Source of the DNA: Gallibacterium genomosp. 3
GTDB taxonomy: Bacteria > Pseudomonadota > Gammaproteobacteria > Enterobacterales > Pasteurellaceae
NCBI RefSeq assembly: GCF_001678475.1
Contig: NZ_JTJR01000002.1
Location: 1-55,010 of the forward strand
Reading direction: 5' to 3'
Length of the DNA: 55,010 nt
In this document: positions 44,199 through 53,190 of the stretch, piece by piece
Layout of the letters: every line of letters begins with the position of its first letter
Position numbering within the stretch: the first letter of the stretch is position 1
Program-made: the position numbers and the translations under genes
Notes under the pieces: model-generated
Told to the model about the DNA's origin: nothing
Seen by the model: only the letters and a program-made list of their open reading frames with translations
The model's database searches: none

Positions 44199-45968
44199 AT
44201 GGAAAAAGAAAACATTAAAACAACACTATCTGCAGAACAAAAACGCCAAGCTCAAATCATGTATTGGGCTGGTTATCGCATTGCCGAAATTGCGAAAACC
44301 TTAGCAATTCCCGCCTCAACAATATCAAGCTGGAAAGAACGTGAAAAATGGGAAGACACGGCACCAGTCGGGCGAGTAGAAGTCTCTTTAGAGGCTAGAC
44401 TTTGTTTATTGATTAACAAAGACGACAAAACGGGTCATGACTTCAAGGAAATAGATTTACTAAGTCGGCAAATGGAGCGGATTGCTCGAATCAAGAAATA
44501 TAGTAACGGCGGGGGTAATGAAACTGATCTTAATCCTAAAATCAAAAGTCGTTATAAATCGGAGCGGAAACAAGCTGAAAAGAATGCGATTAATGAGGAA
44601 CAGGAAGAAGCATTAATTAATGGCTTTTTGTCTGAAATGTTTGCGTATCAGCGCAGGTGGTACGACGCTGGACTGCAATATCGGATTCGCAATATTTTAA
44701 AAAGTCGTCAAATTGGTGCGACTTATTATTTTGCGCACGAAGCTTTTATTGATTCGCTAAAAACAGGGCGGAATCAGATCTTTTTATCAGCCAGCAAAAA
44801 ACAAGCTTTACAATTTCGTAGTTACATTTGTGATTATGCAAAAAAAACGGCAGATGTTGATTTAAAAGGTGAAACAATCAAATTACCTAATCAAGCCGAA
44901 TTGATTTTTTTGGGTACAAATTCTAATACTGCGCAATCGTATCATGGTAATTTGTATTTTGATGAAATCTTTTGGGTGCCGCGTTTTGAGGAAATCCGAA
45001 AGGTGGCGTCTGGTATGGCGTCGCAAAAGCAATTTAGGCAAACCTATTTTTCTACCCCATCTGCTATATCTCATTCTGCTTATCCTTTTTGGTCAGGTCA
45101 ACGTTTTAATAAAGGACGTCCTGCAGATCAACGCAAAGAGTTTAATTTATCCCATGAATATTTAAAAGCTGGTCGATTAATGCCTGATGGGCAATGGCGT
45201 CAGATTGTGACAATTTATGATGCTGAAGAGGGCGGTTGTAATCTATTTGATATTGAAGCCTTGAAGCTAGAATATTCCGTTGAAGAATTTGAGCAGCTTT
45301 TTTTATGTCAATTCATTGATGATAACAGCAGTGTATTTAAGTTCATTGATTTGCAGAAATGCGGCATTGATTCGCTCGAAGTTTGGCGCGATTTTAATCC
45401 ATTTTATCAACGGCCGTTTGGTAATCGTCCTGTTTGGATTGGCTATGATCCCGCTTATACAGGAGATAGGGCCGCGTTAGTAATTGTTGCTCCGCCTGCG
45501 GTTGAGGGCGGTAAATTTAGATTACTGCATTATCAAACTTTTCACGGCATGGATTTTGAGCAGCAAGCTGCACGGATTAAGCATTATTGTGATTGCTATA
45601 ATGTGGCACGTATCACGATTGACAAGACGGGTATGGGTGAGGGCGTTTTTCAGTTAGTGAGCAAGTTTTTTCCTACTGCGCAGGGGCTATCTTATAACTT
45701 AGATATAAAAAATGAAATGGTCTTAAAAACGTTAAATATTATTCAGAAACGCCGTTTTGAGTTTGACCAAGGAGATAAAGATATTATTACTAGCTTTATG
45801 ACCATCAAAAAGCAAGTAACTAAATCTGGGCGTCAGATTACTTATATATCGGATCGCTCGGAAGAAGCAAGCCATGGCGATATTGCGTGGGCAATTATGA
45901 GTTGTTTTATTAATGAGCCTTACGATGCTAAAAACAACACCTCGGCCAGAATTATTGAATTTCACTAA
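44199..45968 (+). CDS. P: Terminase large subunit P (ATPase/nuclease)
   Basis: 589 residues. N-terminal HTH (YRIAEIAKTLAIPASTISSW), Walker-A-like SRQIGATYYFA near 169-179, Walker B LYFDEIFWV near 252-260, and an RNase H-like nuclease with Asp residues in GYDPAYTGDRAAL. Packages DNA into the head. Divergent from O; portal follows 11 bp on. Confidence 0.93.
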   Translation: MEKENIKTTLSAEQKRQAQIMYWAGYRIAEIAKTLAIPASTISSWKEREKWEDTAPVGRVEVSLEARLCLLINKDDKTGHDFKEIDLLSRQMERIARIKKYSNGGGNETDLNPKIKSRYKSERKQAEKNAINEEQEEALINGFLSEMFAYQRRWYDAGLQYRIRNILKSRQIGATYYFAHEAFIDSLKTGRNQIFLSASKKQALQFRSYICDYAKKTADVDLKGETIKLPNQAELIFLGTNSNTAQSYHGNLYFDEIFWVPRFEEIRKVASGMASQKQFRQTYFSTPSAISHSAYPFWSGQRFNKGRPADQRKEFNLSHEYLKAGRLMPDGQWRQIVTIYDAEEGGCNLFDIEALKLEYSVEEFEQLFLCQFIDDNSSVFKFIDLQKCGIDSLEVWRDFNPFYQRPFGNRPVWIGYDPAYTGDRAALVIVAPPAVEGGKFRLLHYQTFHGMDFEQQAARIKHYCDCYNVARITIDKTGMGEGVFQLVSKFFPTAQGLSYNLDIKNEMVLKTLNIIQKRRFEFDQGDKDIITSFMTIKKQVTKSGRQITYISDRSEEASHGDIAWAIMSCFINEPYDAKNNTSARIIEFH

Positions 45969-45979
45969 AGGAACTAACA

Positions 45980-46981
45980 ATGACTACACAACCTAAACTA
46001 TTTGCTTTTGATGATCCAATCCCCGTTATTGATAAAGCAGAGATTTTATCTTACTTTGAAAGTGCGATTTATCTTAATAAGTATTATACAACGCCAATTA
46101 ACTTTACTGGTTTAGCCAAAGCATTTCATTCAACGTCGTATCATTCAACCGCGATCACAGTAAAGAAAAATATTTTACTAAGCACATTGCAAACTTCGTC
46201 TTTAATTTCTCGCTTAGATTTAGAACGGTTTATTTTGGATTATTTGATCTTTGGTAATGCTTACTTTTATATCCATAAAAACAAATTAGGTAAGCCAGTT
46301 AGACTTCAGGCGATGTTGGCAAAATATATTAGGAAAGGGGTTAAAGATGGAATCTATTATCAAGTCACTAATTTTATAGATGACTTTGAGTTTCCTAAAG
46401 ATAGCATTTATCACTTTATCCAACCTGATTTTAATCAAGAAATTTACGGCTTACCAGAGTATTTATCGGCATTGCAATCATCATTTTTAAATGAAGCAGC
46501 TACTTTATTTCGCCGCAAATATTATATTAATGGTGCTCATGCAGGAAGTATTATCTATTTGACTGATCCGCTACAATCGGAAGCGAGTATTGACAATTTA
46601 GAACAACAGATCAAATCTGCAAAAGGGAAGGGGAATTTTAAAAACCTTTTTATATATTCACCAAACGGCAAAGAGAAAGGATTGCAAGTAATACCTTTGT
46701 CAGATATTACAGCGAAAGATGAATTTTTGAATATTAAGAACACTAGTCGTGATGACATCTTAGCAGCGCACCGAGTGCCGCCTCAATTACTTGGCATTAT
46801 CCCGAATAATACTGGTGGTTTCGGTGATGTAGAAAAAGCAGGCAAAGTCTTTTTCATCAATGAAATCGAACCGTTGCAACGAAAGCTCAATGAAATCAAT
46901 GTTTGGTTTAGAGATAATTATAATCTTCAGCAAGATTTGATTAAGTTTAGTAAATACAGACTACTAGATACAGAAAATTAA
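45980..46981 (+). CDS. Q: Portal protein Q
   Basis: 333 residues of the PBSX/P2 portal family (NKYYTTPINFTGLAKAFHST, FGNAYFYIHKNKLGKPVRLQ, HRVPPQLLGIIPNNTGGFGD). Forms the dodecameric vertex ring. The last phage gene before attR. Confidence 0.93.
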   Translation: MTTQPKLFAFDDPIPVIDKAEILSYFESAIYLNKYYTTPINFTGLAKAFHSTSYHSTAITVKKNILLSTLQTSSLISRLDLERFILDYLIFGNAYFYIHKNKLGKPVRLQAMLAKYIRKGVKDGIYYQVTNFIDDFEFPKDSIYHFIQPDFNQEIYGLPEYLSALQSSFLNEAATLFRRKYYINGAHAGSIIYLTDPLQSEASIDNLEQQIKSAKGKGNFKNLFIYSPNGKEKGLQVIPLSDITAKDEFLNIKNTSRDDILAAHRVPPQLLGIIPNNTGGFGDVEKAGKVFFINEIEPLQRKLNEINVWFRDNYNLQQDLIKFSKYRLLDTEN

Positions 46982-47009
46982 TTTATATTTTTATAATTAG
47001 ATAAAGATA

Positions 47010-47050
47010 AAAAGCTATTGAGTGTTTTCTCAATAGCTTTTTTCTTTTTT
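47010..47050 (+). terminator. Terminator after the portal gene
   Basis: AAAAGCTATTGAG and CTCAATAGCTTTT pair at 47010-47041, followed by TTTCTTTTTT. Strong intrinsic terminator. Confidence 0.9.
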
Positions 47051-47071
47051 TGATGTTCGTTACCAAAAAAT

Positions 47072-47112
47072 CGCGATGCGTACCTCGCCACGCCCGCACA
47101 ATAAAAGTGTAG
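47072..47112. other. Candidate cos site
   Basis: Isolated GC-rich stretch (GCGATGCGTACCTCGCC, then ACGCCCGCAC) in AT-rich DNA between the portal gene and attR, the position of P2 cos. On the - strand it reads GTGCGGGCGTGGCGAGGTAC; GGCGAGG is shared with the P2 cos sequence as I remember it. Cut positions cannot be read from sequence. A second palindrome, AAAAGATCT-A-AGATCTTTT, lies at 47157-47175. Confidence 0.4.
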
Positions 47113-47300
47113 AAAATTACGCAAAAACGCAATCAATACGAGTCCGTATTCAGGACAAAAGATCTAAGATCTTTTAACAGATCTTTTTTAACGCATTTTT
47201 ACGCAAAACAATGCAATTTTTATGTCTAATCAGATCCGTTTTATTTGATTTAGATCACAAATATATAATATTTTTAATCTTAATATCAGATTGCTCAATA

Positions 47301-47308
47301 TTGCACCC
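47301..47308 (+). repeat. Fourth TTGCACCC, near attR
   Basis: Same 8-mer as the three copies beside attL, 42 bp inside attR. Probable arm-type site of the integrase. Confidence 0.45.
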
Positions 47309-47349
47309 AACATATATTTTATTATTGATTTATAAGATTATTTTGTACA

Positions 47350-47363
47350 GACCCTAGGCACCA
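47350..47363 (+). repeat. attR core of the prophage
   Basis: GACCCTAGGCACCA, direct repeat of the tRNA-Leu 3' end at 11909-11922. The sequence to its right differs from that to the right of attL, so the DNA beyond 47363 was next to the tRNA gene before phage insertion. Confidence 0.88.
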
Positions 47364-47374
47364 TTTTCCTTTCA

Positions 47375-48019
47375 ATGTACCTTTATAAAAGCCAATACTC
47401 CTTAACTTTAAATTTTTTTGTTAAGCGAGTGAATCATGAATTTATTGCAAAACACTTCAAGTCTCTTTTGTTGCTACTGTTGCTTCTATTAAAGGCGGTT
47501 CGGCAATTAGCTGCTACTGTAGGTTCAGCTGTAGGAAGTCTCAGTATTTTTCCCGCTCTAGATTCAATGCGACAAGCTCTACCAATGGTACATGCATTTA
47601 CCCTAATATCCATTGTCATTTTAATACCGCTTATTATTATAATGAGTGGATATTCATTGAAAATCATTATTACATTAACTTTCGTGCACTTTGTGTTGAT
47701 ATCTCTAACCTTCTGGTGGGAATTAGCGAGATGGCTTGATTCTTGGTTATTAGATGTACTATATAGTTCATCTACACACAACAGTCTTAATCCATACTTT
47801 TTAGAAAATACAGAAGATGACATCATTGTAAATTTTGTTATGAGTTCACTTTTTTTAATATTACCTTCAATCTGGTTTGCCGCAATAAGTTGGTCTGGAG
47901 TACATCTCGGAAATATAGCTCAACATCTAGTAAAAGGAACACAATCTTCCCAACAGGCTGGTGGTCAAGCTGGTAATATATTATCCAAAGGAGGAAAGGC
48001 AATATCTTCAGGTTTATAA
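47375..48019 (+). pseudogene. C-terminal remnant of an ICE TraG-like membrane protein
   Basis: 214-codon frame whose residues from about KAVRQLAATVGSAVGSLSIF to the end resemble the C-terminal part of the TraG-like (PFL_4711-type) conjugation protein of Haemophilus/Pasteurella ICEs: membrane helices (ALPMVHAFTLISIVILIPL, FVMSSLFLILPSIWFAAISW), then SGVHLGNIAQHLVKGTQSSQ and a Gly-rich tail. Full-length relatives are about twice as long, and the frame starts 12 bp from attR, so the 5' part is missing. Marks a decayed ICE at tRNA-Leu. No other conjugation gene remains. Confidence 0.6.
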
Positions 48020-48034
48020 AATATAACCATTATA

Positions 48035-48068
48035 AATGAGGTAGAATAAAATTCTACCTCATTTTTTA
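48035..48068 (+). terminator. Terminator after the TraG-like remnant
   Basis: AATGAGGTAGAAT and ATTCTACCTCATT (13-bp stem) followed by TTTTT. Confidence 0.9.
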
Positions 48069-48148
48069 TAGTAAGAGCTATTAAAAATCGCTACAAAACC
48101 ATATATACAAGCTCTCAAAAACTTGCATCACTTTCAATTGTTAAAGTT

Positions 48149-48206
48149 ACAAATAATTGGCAAACGATACAAATAATTGTCACATAGCTACCACATCATT
48201 TATAAT
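48149..48206 (+). promoter_or_regulatory. Promoter and direct repeats of the retron operon
   Basis: TTGTCA (48177-48182), 18-bp spacer, perfect TATAAT (48201-48206). Two copies of ACAAATAATTG, 20 bp apart (48149-48159, 48169-48179), overlap the -35 box on the same face of the helix. They look like an operator, possibly for the winged-helix protein encoded in the operon. Confidence 0.65.
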
Positions 48207-48243
48207 CTACATATCTCTTGAAATAATAGAAAGGATGTGGATT

Positions 48244-50076
48244 ATGTCTTTCGTAGATGAACTTATTGGAAAAGAATTCACTTATGAACCCTATGATGGT
48301 TTCTGTCCTGATTTTTCAGTATTCTTTAATAAGATGAAATATCTAGAAAACCATGCTGAATTAAATCCACGCCCTCACCCACCAATTAAAGGTAGTAGTT
48401 GGTATTTTCCTTCTTATGAATATATCATCGTTTGGTACGATAGTAGCTTTCTTTTTCAAAGAAAAAACACTCAAGCACACGTTAAAGTTAAGTTGGTAAA
48501 CCTAAAGAATCCTACCTATGAAAAGGGAGGTGTCACTCATTTAAGCATTTTGTATATTTCTGTGCCTATTAATATTCTTCATTACTTCTTTATTGGTAGT
48601 GTTTGGAAAGACGGCAAGGCAATAAAACAGATAAAACTCAAAGAATATCTTGTTACAGCTAATCAAGCATTTGAAGGAAACAGAGATAACGTAAATTATC
48701 AACCTTTCTATGATAAAGAAAACCATAAATACAACGAGCCATTCTCACCAAATTTATACACTATTGAATTAGACTGTAACAACTATAAGTATGATAAAAA
48801 TCAACTCATCAAAATTCAGCAAGATGGTATAGATTTCATTATTCATCCATTACATCTTTTCTGTGCTCATTATGGAATATCAGCAGATATTAAGAGAATT
48901 TTAACAACCTACGATTGGAATGAAGTCAAAAAACGGTTTTATTTAGATATAAATGAGCCATCTTTATATCATGAAAAACACGTTGTTGTATCAAAGTATT
49001 TTGTGAAGAAAGATGCAATTTTCCTTTACCATCTCAAATATGATAAAGCAGTAACACTAGAACGAACAAAAATGCTTAATAATGAAATTAAGATTTCAGA
49101 TGAGAATCCAAAGCCGATAAAAGTTCAATTTTGGCATGACCAAAAAGTGCAACTAAAAATTCGTGGTATTGAGTTAAATGGAGTTATTTTATGTGCAGAA
49201 ATTGTAGGTATAAATCAACCTGTCGGCGATGATATTACTCTTGTATTACATCGCAATAAAAAGGAAGAAGAAAAAAATATCCAATCAAACGGAAATGAAA
49301 AAACTGCCATCAAAAAGTATAAAAGAGAAGTAAATACAGAATATCTCAGCACAAAAATTACAGATAGCGAACCTAATAATAGAACATCTCAAAGTATCAG
49401 AAAAAAATTTGAAGAACTAGGACAAAAAAGAATCATGAACACGGTTCATGTTCAACACCAAAATAACAATTCACATCAAACTAAAGGAATACAACCCAAA
49501 GAGGCTGATGAGCTTGGATTCGGCGACCATTATGGCGCAGAAGGTAATATAGGTTTAGCGGCTTGTTTCCTAGATGATACAAGTGAAAATAAAGATATAA
49601 AGCTATTTCGACTTTGGGATATGGCAAAAGACTTTGCTTTAAAGAATGGCGGGCGGGTCCACTGGTTCACTCCCCAATTAGGATTCAGAGATGACAATGA
49701 TTTGGTGTTCATATCATTAGATCAAGATAATGCTATTGCCTACCCTGAAATCGCATTGGTAATTCGTCTCATCCTAGACGATGAAAAATTCTATATTATA
49801 GATTTTTCTCAAAAATCACATGACATTTCAATGAGCGGTATTACTTATAAAGAAAGCTACGATGAAGACTTTATTTCATTAGATGACACTCAAAGTAGTA
49901 AATTAATGGAAATAATTTGTGAAGTGATACTTTCAGAGCAACTACCTACTGAGTATATTTCACAACAGAATAAGAAAGAAATGAAGATTGCAACATTCAA
50001 ACACCCAACAGCAGAAAGTAGTAATTGGGTGTTTAATTCTATTAGTAAACTCACATATAAAACATTATATAAATAA
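48244..50076 (+). CDS. 610-aa protein with TnsE-like layout, first gene of retron operon
   Basis: The ATG at 48244 (AAAGGATGTGGATT upstream) is preferred over a TTG at 48157 that lies upstream of the promoter -10. No catalytic motif is visible. The order of elements recalls Tn7 TnsE: a beta-rich N-terminus, HPLHLFCAHYGISADIKRIL near 201-220, an EIVGINQPVGDDI stretch near 319-331 (TnsE has EIVGLEINAMLP), a low-complexity charged linker, then a C-terminal domain (KNGGRVHWFTPQLGFRD, FYIIDFSQKSHDISMSGI, IATFKHPTAESSNWVF). TnsE binds DNA and the sliding clamp. The stop overlaps the next start (TAATG), implying joint function with the retron. Recognition is by eye and may be wrong. Confidence 0.45.
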   Translation: MSFVDELIGKEFTYEPYDGFCPDFSVFFNKMKYLENHAELNPRPHPPIKGSSWYFPSYEYIIVWYDSSFLFQRKNTQAHVKVKLVNLKNPTYEKGGVTHLSILYISVPINILHYFFIGSVWKDGKAIKQIKLKEYLVTANQAFEGNRDNVNYQPFYDKENHKYNEPFSPNLYTIELDCNNYKYDKNQLIKIQQDGIDFIIHPLHLFCAHYGISADIKRILTTYDWNEVKKRFYLDINEPSLYHEKHVVVSKYFVKKDAIFLYHLKYDKAVTLERTKMLNNEIKISDENPKPIKVQFWHDQKVQLKIRGIELNGVILCAEIVGINQPVGDDITLVLHRNKKEEEKNIQSNGNEKTAIKKYKREVNTEYLSTKITDSEPNNRTSQSIRKKFEELGQKRIMNTVHVQHQNNNSHQTKGIQPKEADELGFGDHYGAEGNIGLAACFLDDTSENKDIKLFRLWDMAKDFALKNGGRVHWFTPQLGFRDDNDLVFISLDQDNAIAYPEIALVIRLILDDEKFYIIDFSQKSHDISMSGITYKESYDEDFISLDDTQSSKLMEIICEVILSEQLPTEYISQQNKKEMKIATFKHPTAESSNWVFNSISKLTYKTLYK

Positions 50077-51305
50077 TGAAAGAACTAAATTTTACAGATA
50101 ATATTATTATTAATTCAGCCGAAATACAAAGTTGGTTAGAACAATTTAATAAAGAAATAAGAGATCGAGAAATTGCTATTAACATCCTTAAACAATTACG
50201 TTTTGTCACCATTAGTGATTTTAGAATTTTTATTAAAGAATCACTTACAAATTTAATTAATAGCATGTCAGAAGAGAGAGCTAAATTAGCTATCTATCCT
50301 ATTATGAAACTTGATACTACACATAGTAATCTTTGGGTGATTGATTCTGATAATAAAGATAATTTTATTATTAGAGATAGAAAACCTAAAGGTCGAGGAA
50401 GTGAAGATTTAGTCATTAATATAATTTATGACTTATGTAAATCAGATAACAGTTTTCTACTAGAAACTCCAGATATAGAAACGTTAAAGAAATATAGAGT
50501 TAAAGATATAATTTTTGTTGTGGATAATAGTATTTCTGGAGAGCAAGTAAATAAATACCTTGATGAATTTTTTAATAATAAAACTATAAAGAGTTATTGG
50601 TCATTAAATTATTTTAGAATAACTATATTAAGCCTATACCTTTCAGAACTAGCAAAAAGTACAATTAAGTGCAATAAATTTATAGCTGAAAAAGTAAAAA
50701 AAGAACAGCCTTGTGTTTTTTTTGAGTATTTGTTCGGTGAAGAAGAATGGAATGATTTTGATAATATAATTGATCTAGTTAGTAGATACACTCAAATCCC
50801 CAAGAAATATAGATTTGGTTATAATGGATCTGCAAGTAATGTTATTTTTGAACATAGCGTGCCTAATAATGTTTTTGGTATTTTTTATTGCAAGTCAAAA
50901 AACAAATGGAATCCTCTATTTAAAGATAAAAGAGTATCAAATAATTTAATAAAAATGTTAAAAAATGAAGATCCTCCAAATTTTTCAGAGATATCAAAGT
51001 CACATTTAAAGGTATTGTATTTTATTCACAAAAAATGCAATACTTTAAAAAAAATTTCTATTAAAATTGGATTTTCAGAGAAATATACTAGAGTTTTATG
51101 TGAATGGCTAATTAAGATAAAGTTTATTACTTTAACTGATGTTAAAAAACTTTATAAGTTAACGCCATCAGGTAAAGCTTATCTTATTAATAAAACAGTT
51201 ATAGATACGATTGACAGTTTTGATTTTGGAATTTATACTCCTAGAAATATGGAGGGCCATAATCAATTTCTTTTTAGCGAATTACAGGAAGATTTTTTTC
51301 TGTGA
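50076..51305 (+). CDS. PRTase-like/winged-helix retron effector
   Basis: 409 residues. RVKDIIFVVDNSISGEQVNK at ~141-160 has the form of a PRPP loop (hydrophobic strand, then D-N-S-I-S-G-E-Q), though the usual acidic pair is VDN. Residues ~308-372 form a winged helix (ISIKIGFSEKYTRVLCEWLI, then a KLYKLTPSGKAYLI wing). PRTase plus winged helix is, as I recall, the partner set of type III retrons in the Mestre scheme. Its stop overlaps the first bases of the msr-msd RNA, and the RT follows. Probable toxic effector or regulator held by RT-msDNA. Notably AT-rich. Confidence 0.65.
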   Translation: MKELNFTDNIIINSAEIQSWLEQFNKEIRDREIAINILKQLRFVTISDFRIFIKESLTNLINSMSEERAKLAIYPIMKLDTTHSNLWVIDSDNKDNFIIRDRKPKGRGSEDLVINIIYDLCKSDNSFLLETPDIETLKKYRVKDIIFVVDNSISGEQVNKYLDEFFNNKTIKSYWSLNYFRITILSLYLSELAKSTIKCNKFIAEKVKKEQPCVFFEYLFGEEEWNDFDNIIDLVSRYTQIPKKYRFGYNGSASNVIFEHSVPNNVFGIFYCKSKNKWNPLFKDKRVSNNLIKMLKNEDPPNFSEISKSHLKVLYFIHKKCNTLKKISIKIGFSEKYTRVLCEWLIKIKFITLTDVKKLYKLTPSGKAYLINKTVIDTIDSFDFGIYTPRNMEGHNQFLFSELQEDFFL

Positions 51306-51466
51306 TGACACAGTTACCTGTGTGGGAATATTTCGAGAAATATTCTTTGACCAAGCTGACGCTGAGCTTTCCTTGTTTGTAGTTCAATTTTATGTTCTAT
51401 GAACAACGCTCGAAGTCTCGCTTAAAATTGAACTACAGACATGGCTCCCTTTGTCGCCATGTCATA
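51302..51466 (+). ncRNA. Retron msr-msd RNA
   Basis: Short terminal repeats ATGACA (51305-51310, a1) and TGTCAT (51461-51466, a2) enclose the RNA. The msr part has three stem-loops: ACACAG/CTGTGT (51308-51323), GAATATTTC/GAAATATTC (51326-51345), AAGCT/AGCTT (51353-51369). The msd part is a long stem, GTAGTTCAATTTTA (51379-51392) with its exact complement (51423-51436), holding an inner hairpin TGTTC-TAT-GAACA. A last stem GACATGGC/GCCATGTC (51438-51463) precedes a2. Position just before the RT is canonical. Confidence 0.82.
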
Positions 51467-51482
51467 CAAAATTGGATGGTAA

Positions 51483-52592
51483 ATGGAAAATTGGTCTCTC
51501 CATACTCTTAATCAGAAATTAGAAGAAGATTTCTCTGATGAGCAATTAAATACATGGATTCAATATGCACGAAACTTGCGTAAGCAAAATTTACCAATAA
51601 TCTTCAATCTAAAACACCTTTCAAAAATCACTAATATAAATCAGCACCTCCTTTATTCTGTTATATGCAGATTTAAAGAAAAAGATTACTATAAAATCTT
51701 TAGAATAAAGAAAAAAACAGGGGGATATAGATTTATTCATTCTCCAAGTAATGAATTAAAAAAAGTTCAATATTTCATTAATAAATACATTTTATCTAAA
51801 TTAGATATACATAAATCATGTTTTTCCTATCACAAAGATGGTGGAGTTTTAAGATGTGCTGAACAACATACAAATGCGAAAATTCTATTTAAATATGACT
51901 TAAAGGACTTTTTCTTTTGTATCAATGAAATGTCGGTATATCATCTTTTTAAGAGTTTAGGGTACACGAAAAAGTTATCCTTTCAAATGGCTAGATTGTG
52001 TACAATTATTTTAATAAAAGACCATGGAAAGTATATAAAAAAATACAAAGTAAAAGATAAAGAAATAGAATTAGGTGTTTTACCTCAAGGAGCTCCTACT
52101 AGCCCAATGCTTAGTAATCTTTTGGCTAATCAATTGGATGTAAAACTTAGTCAGCTAGCTGACACTAATAACCTTATTTATACAAGATATGCTGATGATC
52201 TTACTTTTAGTTCTAATGAGAAATTATCAAAAATAGAAATAAGAACAATTAACTCTAAAATACTAAAAATAATAAAATCTGAAAAGTTTATTATTAATAA
52301 GAATAAAATTTCTATATCTAGACAAGGCTATAGAAAACAAGTCTTAGGATTAATAGTAAATAATGACACCCCTAAGCTATCTAAAGATAGAAAGAAGAAA
52401 ATTGACACTTTTCTATATGCTATTGAAAAGTTTGGATGGGAGTCAACTACTGAGCATTATGGTTTCAGAGATTCACTAGGTTTTTTTCATCATTTAGATG
52501 GAATTATTGTTTATGCGGAACATATTGATAAAGATTTAGGAAAAAAATATAGGAACAAACTGGATAAATTATTACCCAAGTTATTTAGGTGA
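51483..52592 (+). CDS. Retron reverse transcriptase
   Basis: 369 residues, a bare RT without a fused domain. Motifs: FKYDLKDFFFCI (catalytic D139) near 136-147, LPQGAPTSPMLSNLLANQLD at 200-219, TRYADDLTFSS (D238, D239) at 234-244, and KQVLGLIVNN near 285-294, where retrons usually have VTG and this one reads VLG. Makes branched msDNA from the RNA at 51302-51466, 16 bp upstream. Not a group II intron RT: no maturase domain. Confidence 0.92.
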   Translation: MENWSLHTLNQKLEEDFSDEQLNTWIQYARNLRKQNLPIIFNLKHLSKITNINQHLLYSVICRFKEKDYYKIFRIKKKTGGYRFIHSPSNELKKVQYFINKYILSKLDIHKSCFSYHKDGGVLRCAEQHTNAKILFKYDLKDFFFCINEMSVYHLFKSLGYTKKLSFQMARLCTIILIKDHGKYIKKYKVKDKEIELGVLPQGAPTSPMLSNLLANQLDVKLSQLADTNNLIYTRYADDLTFSSNEKLSKIEIRTINSKILKIIKSEKFIINKNKISISRQGYRKQVLGLIVNNDTPKLSKDRKKKIDTFLYAIEKFGWESTTEHYGFRDSLGFFHHLDGIIVYAEHIDKDLGKKYRNKLDKLLPKLFR

Positions 52593-53190
52593 TAAAGAAT
52601 ACCAGTTATTGGACTCATTAGGACATATATTTTTATTTTTTACAACAGATAAGCTACCCCAAAATACTAATAGTTAATATAGCGCCATAAAAACACTACG
52701 ACTCACGCTATATATACAATTACCGTGCGGGAGGAACTGGAAATTATACATACAACTACAAAAGTAAGAAGTCTTATAGAGAGACATCAGGTCTACTTAT
52801 TTATAAGAACACGCTTTTACCAAATAAAGAAAAGGTGGAGAAATTACATAAAATGTAAAGTTATAAAGGAATATAATAATAAAAAATAGGGAAATGTACT
52901 TGCAATATATCAAGATAGAATTACCGAATAGAATACATTGCCTTCAAATCGTGAAACATCTTTACGGGCACTAAATGAACAGCATGAAGAACTAAATAGA
53001 TTGATAAAAATTTATCTAAACTAAATAAAAAATACCTAACACTATATAAAAAGATAAAATACGAGCATGAAAAATTTAAAAAGCATAAAAGATCATCCAT
53101 CGGAAGATTTTTTAGTGCTTTTAATAAATATTTAGCTTAATGAAATATATTGATATAATTCTGCTATATAATACCAGAAAAATGCCGTCT
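52593..53190 (+). pseudogene. Decayed coding sequence downstream of the RT
   Basis: No intact gene. A 56-codon frame at 52691-52858 (contains NYRAGGTGNYTYNYKSKKSY and ends LHKM) has no start. Another broken frame at ~52953-53140 reads RALNEQHEELNRLIKIYLN, a stop, then on the next frame KIKYEHEKFKKHKRSSIGRF. They look like ends of one or two frameshifted genes. No family recognised. Confidence 0.4.

Larger units (their letters stand above)
11909..47363. mobile_element. P2/HP1-type prophage integrated in tRNA-Leu
   Basis: About 35.5 kb bounded by the 14-bp att repeat. It has tyrosine integrase, rolling-circle replication protein A, SSB, Ogr-like activator, Cro/CI switch, and recognisable P2 homologues Q, P, O, N, M, L, X, R, S, V, W, J, I, H, FI, FII, E/E', U and D, plus lysis genes and a tape-measure protein. 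No essential gene looks broken, so it may be inducible. Accessory blocks lie at 18.8-21.25, 22.3-24.7, 34.3-34.9 and 37.8-38.4 kb. Confidence 0.95.

Noticed and set aside
51483-52592. RT as part of a group II intron or diversity-generating retroelement.
   Set aside because: No maturase or HNH domain, no intron RNA structure, no template/variable repeat pair; an msr-msd RNA lies directly upstream.
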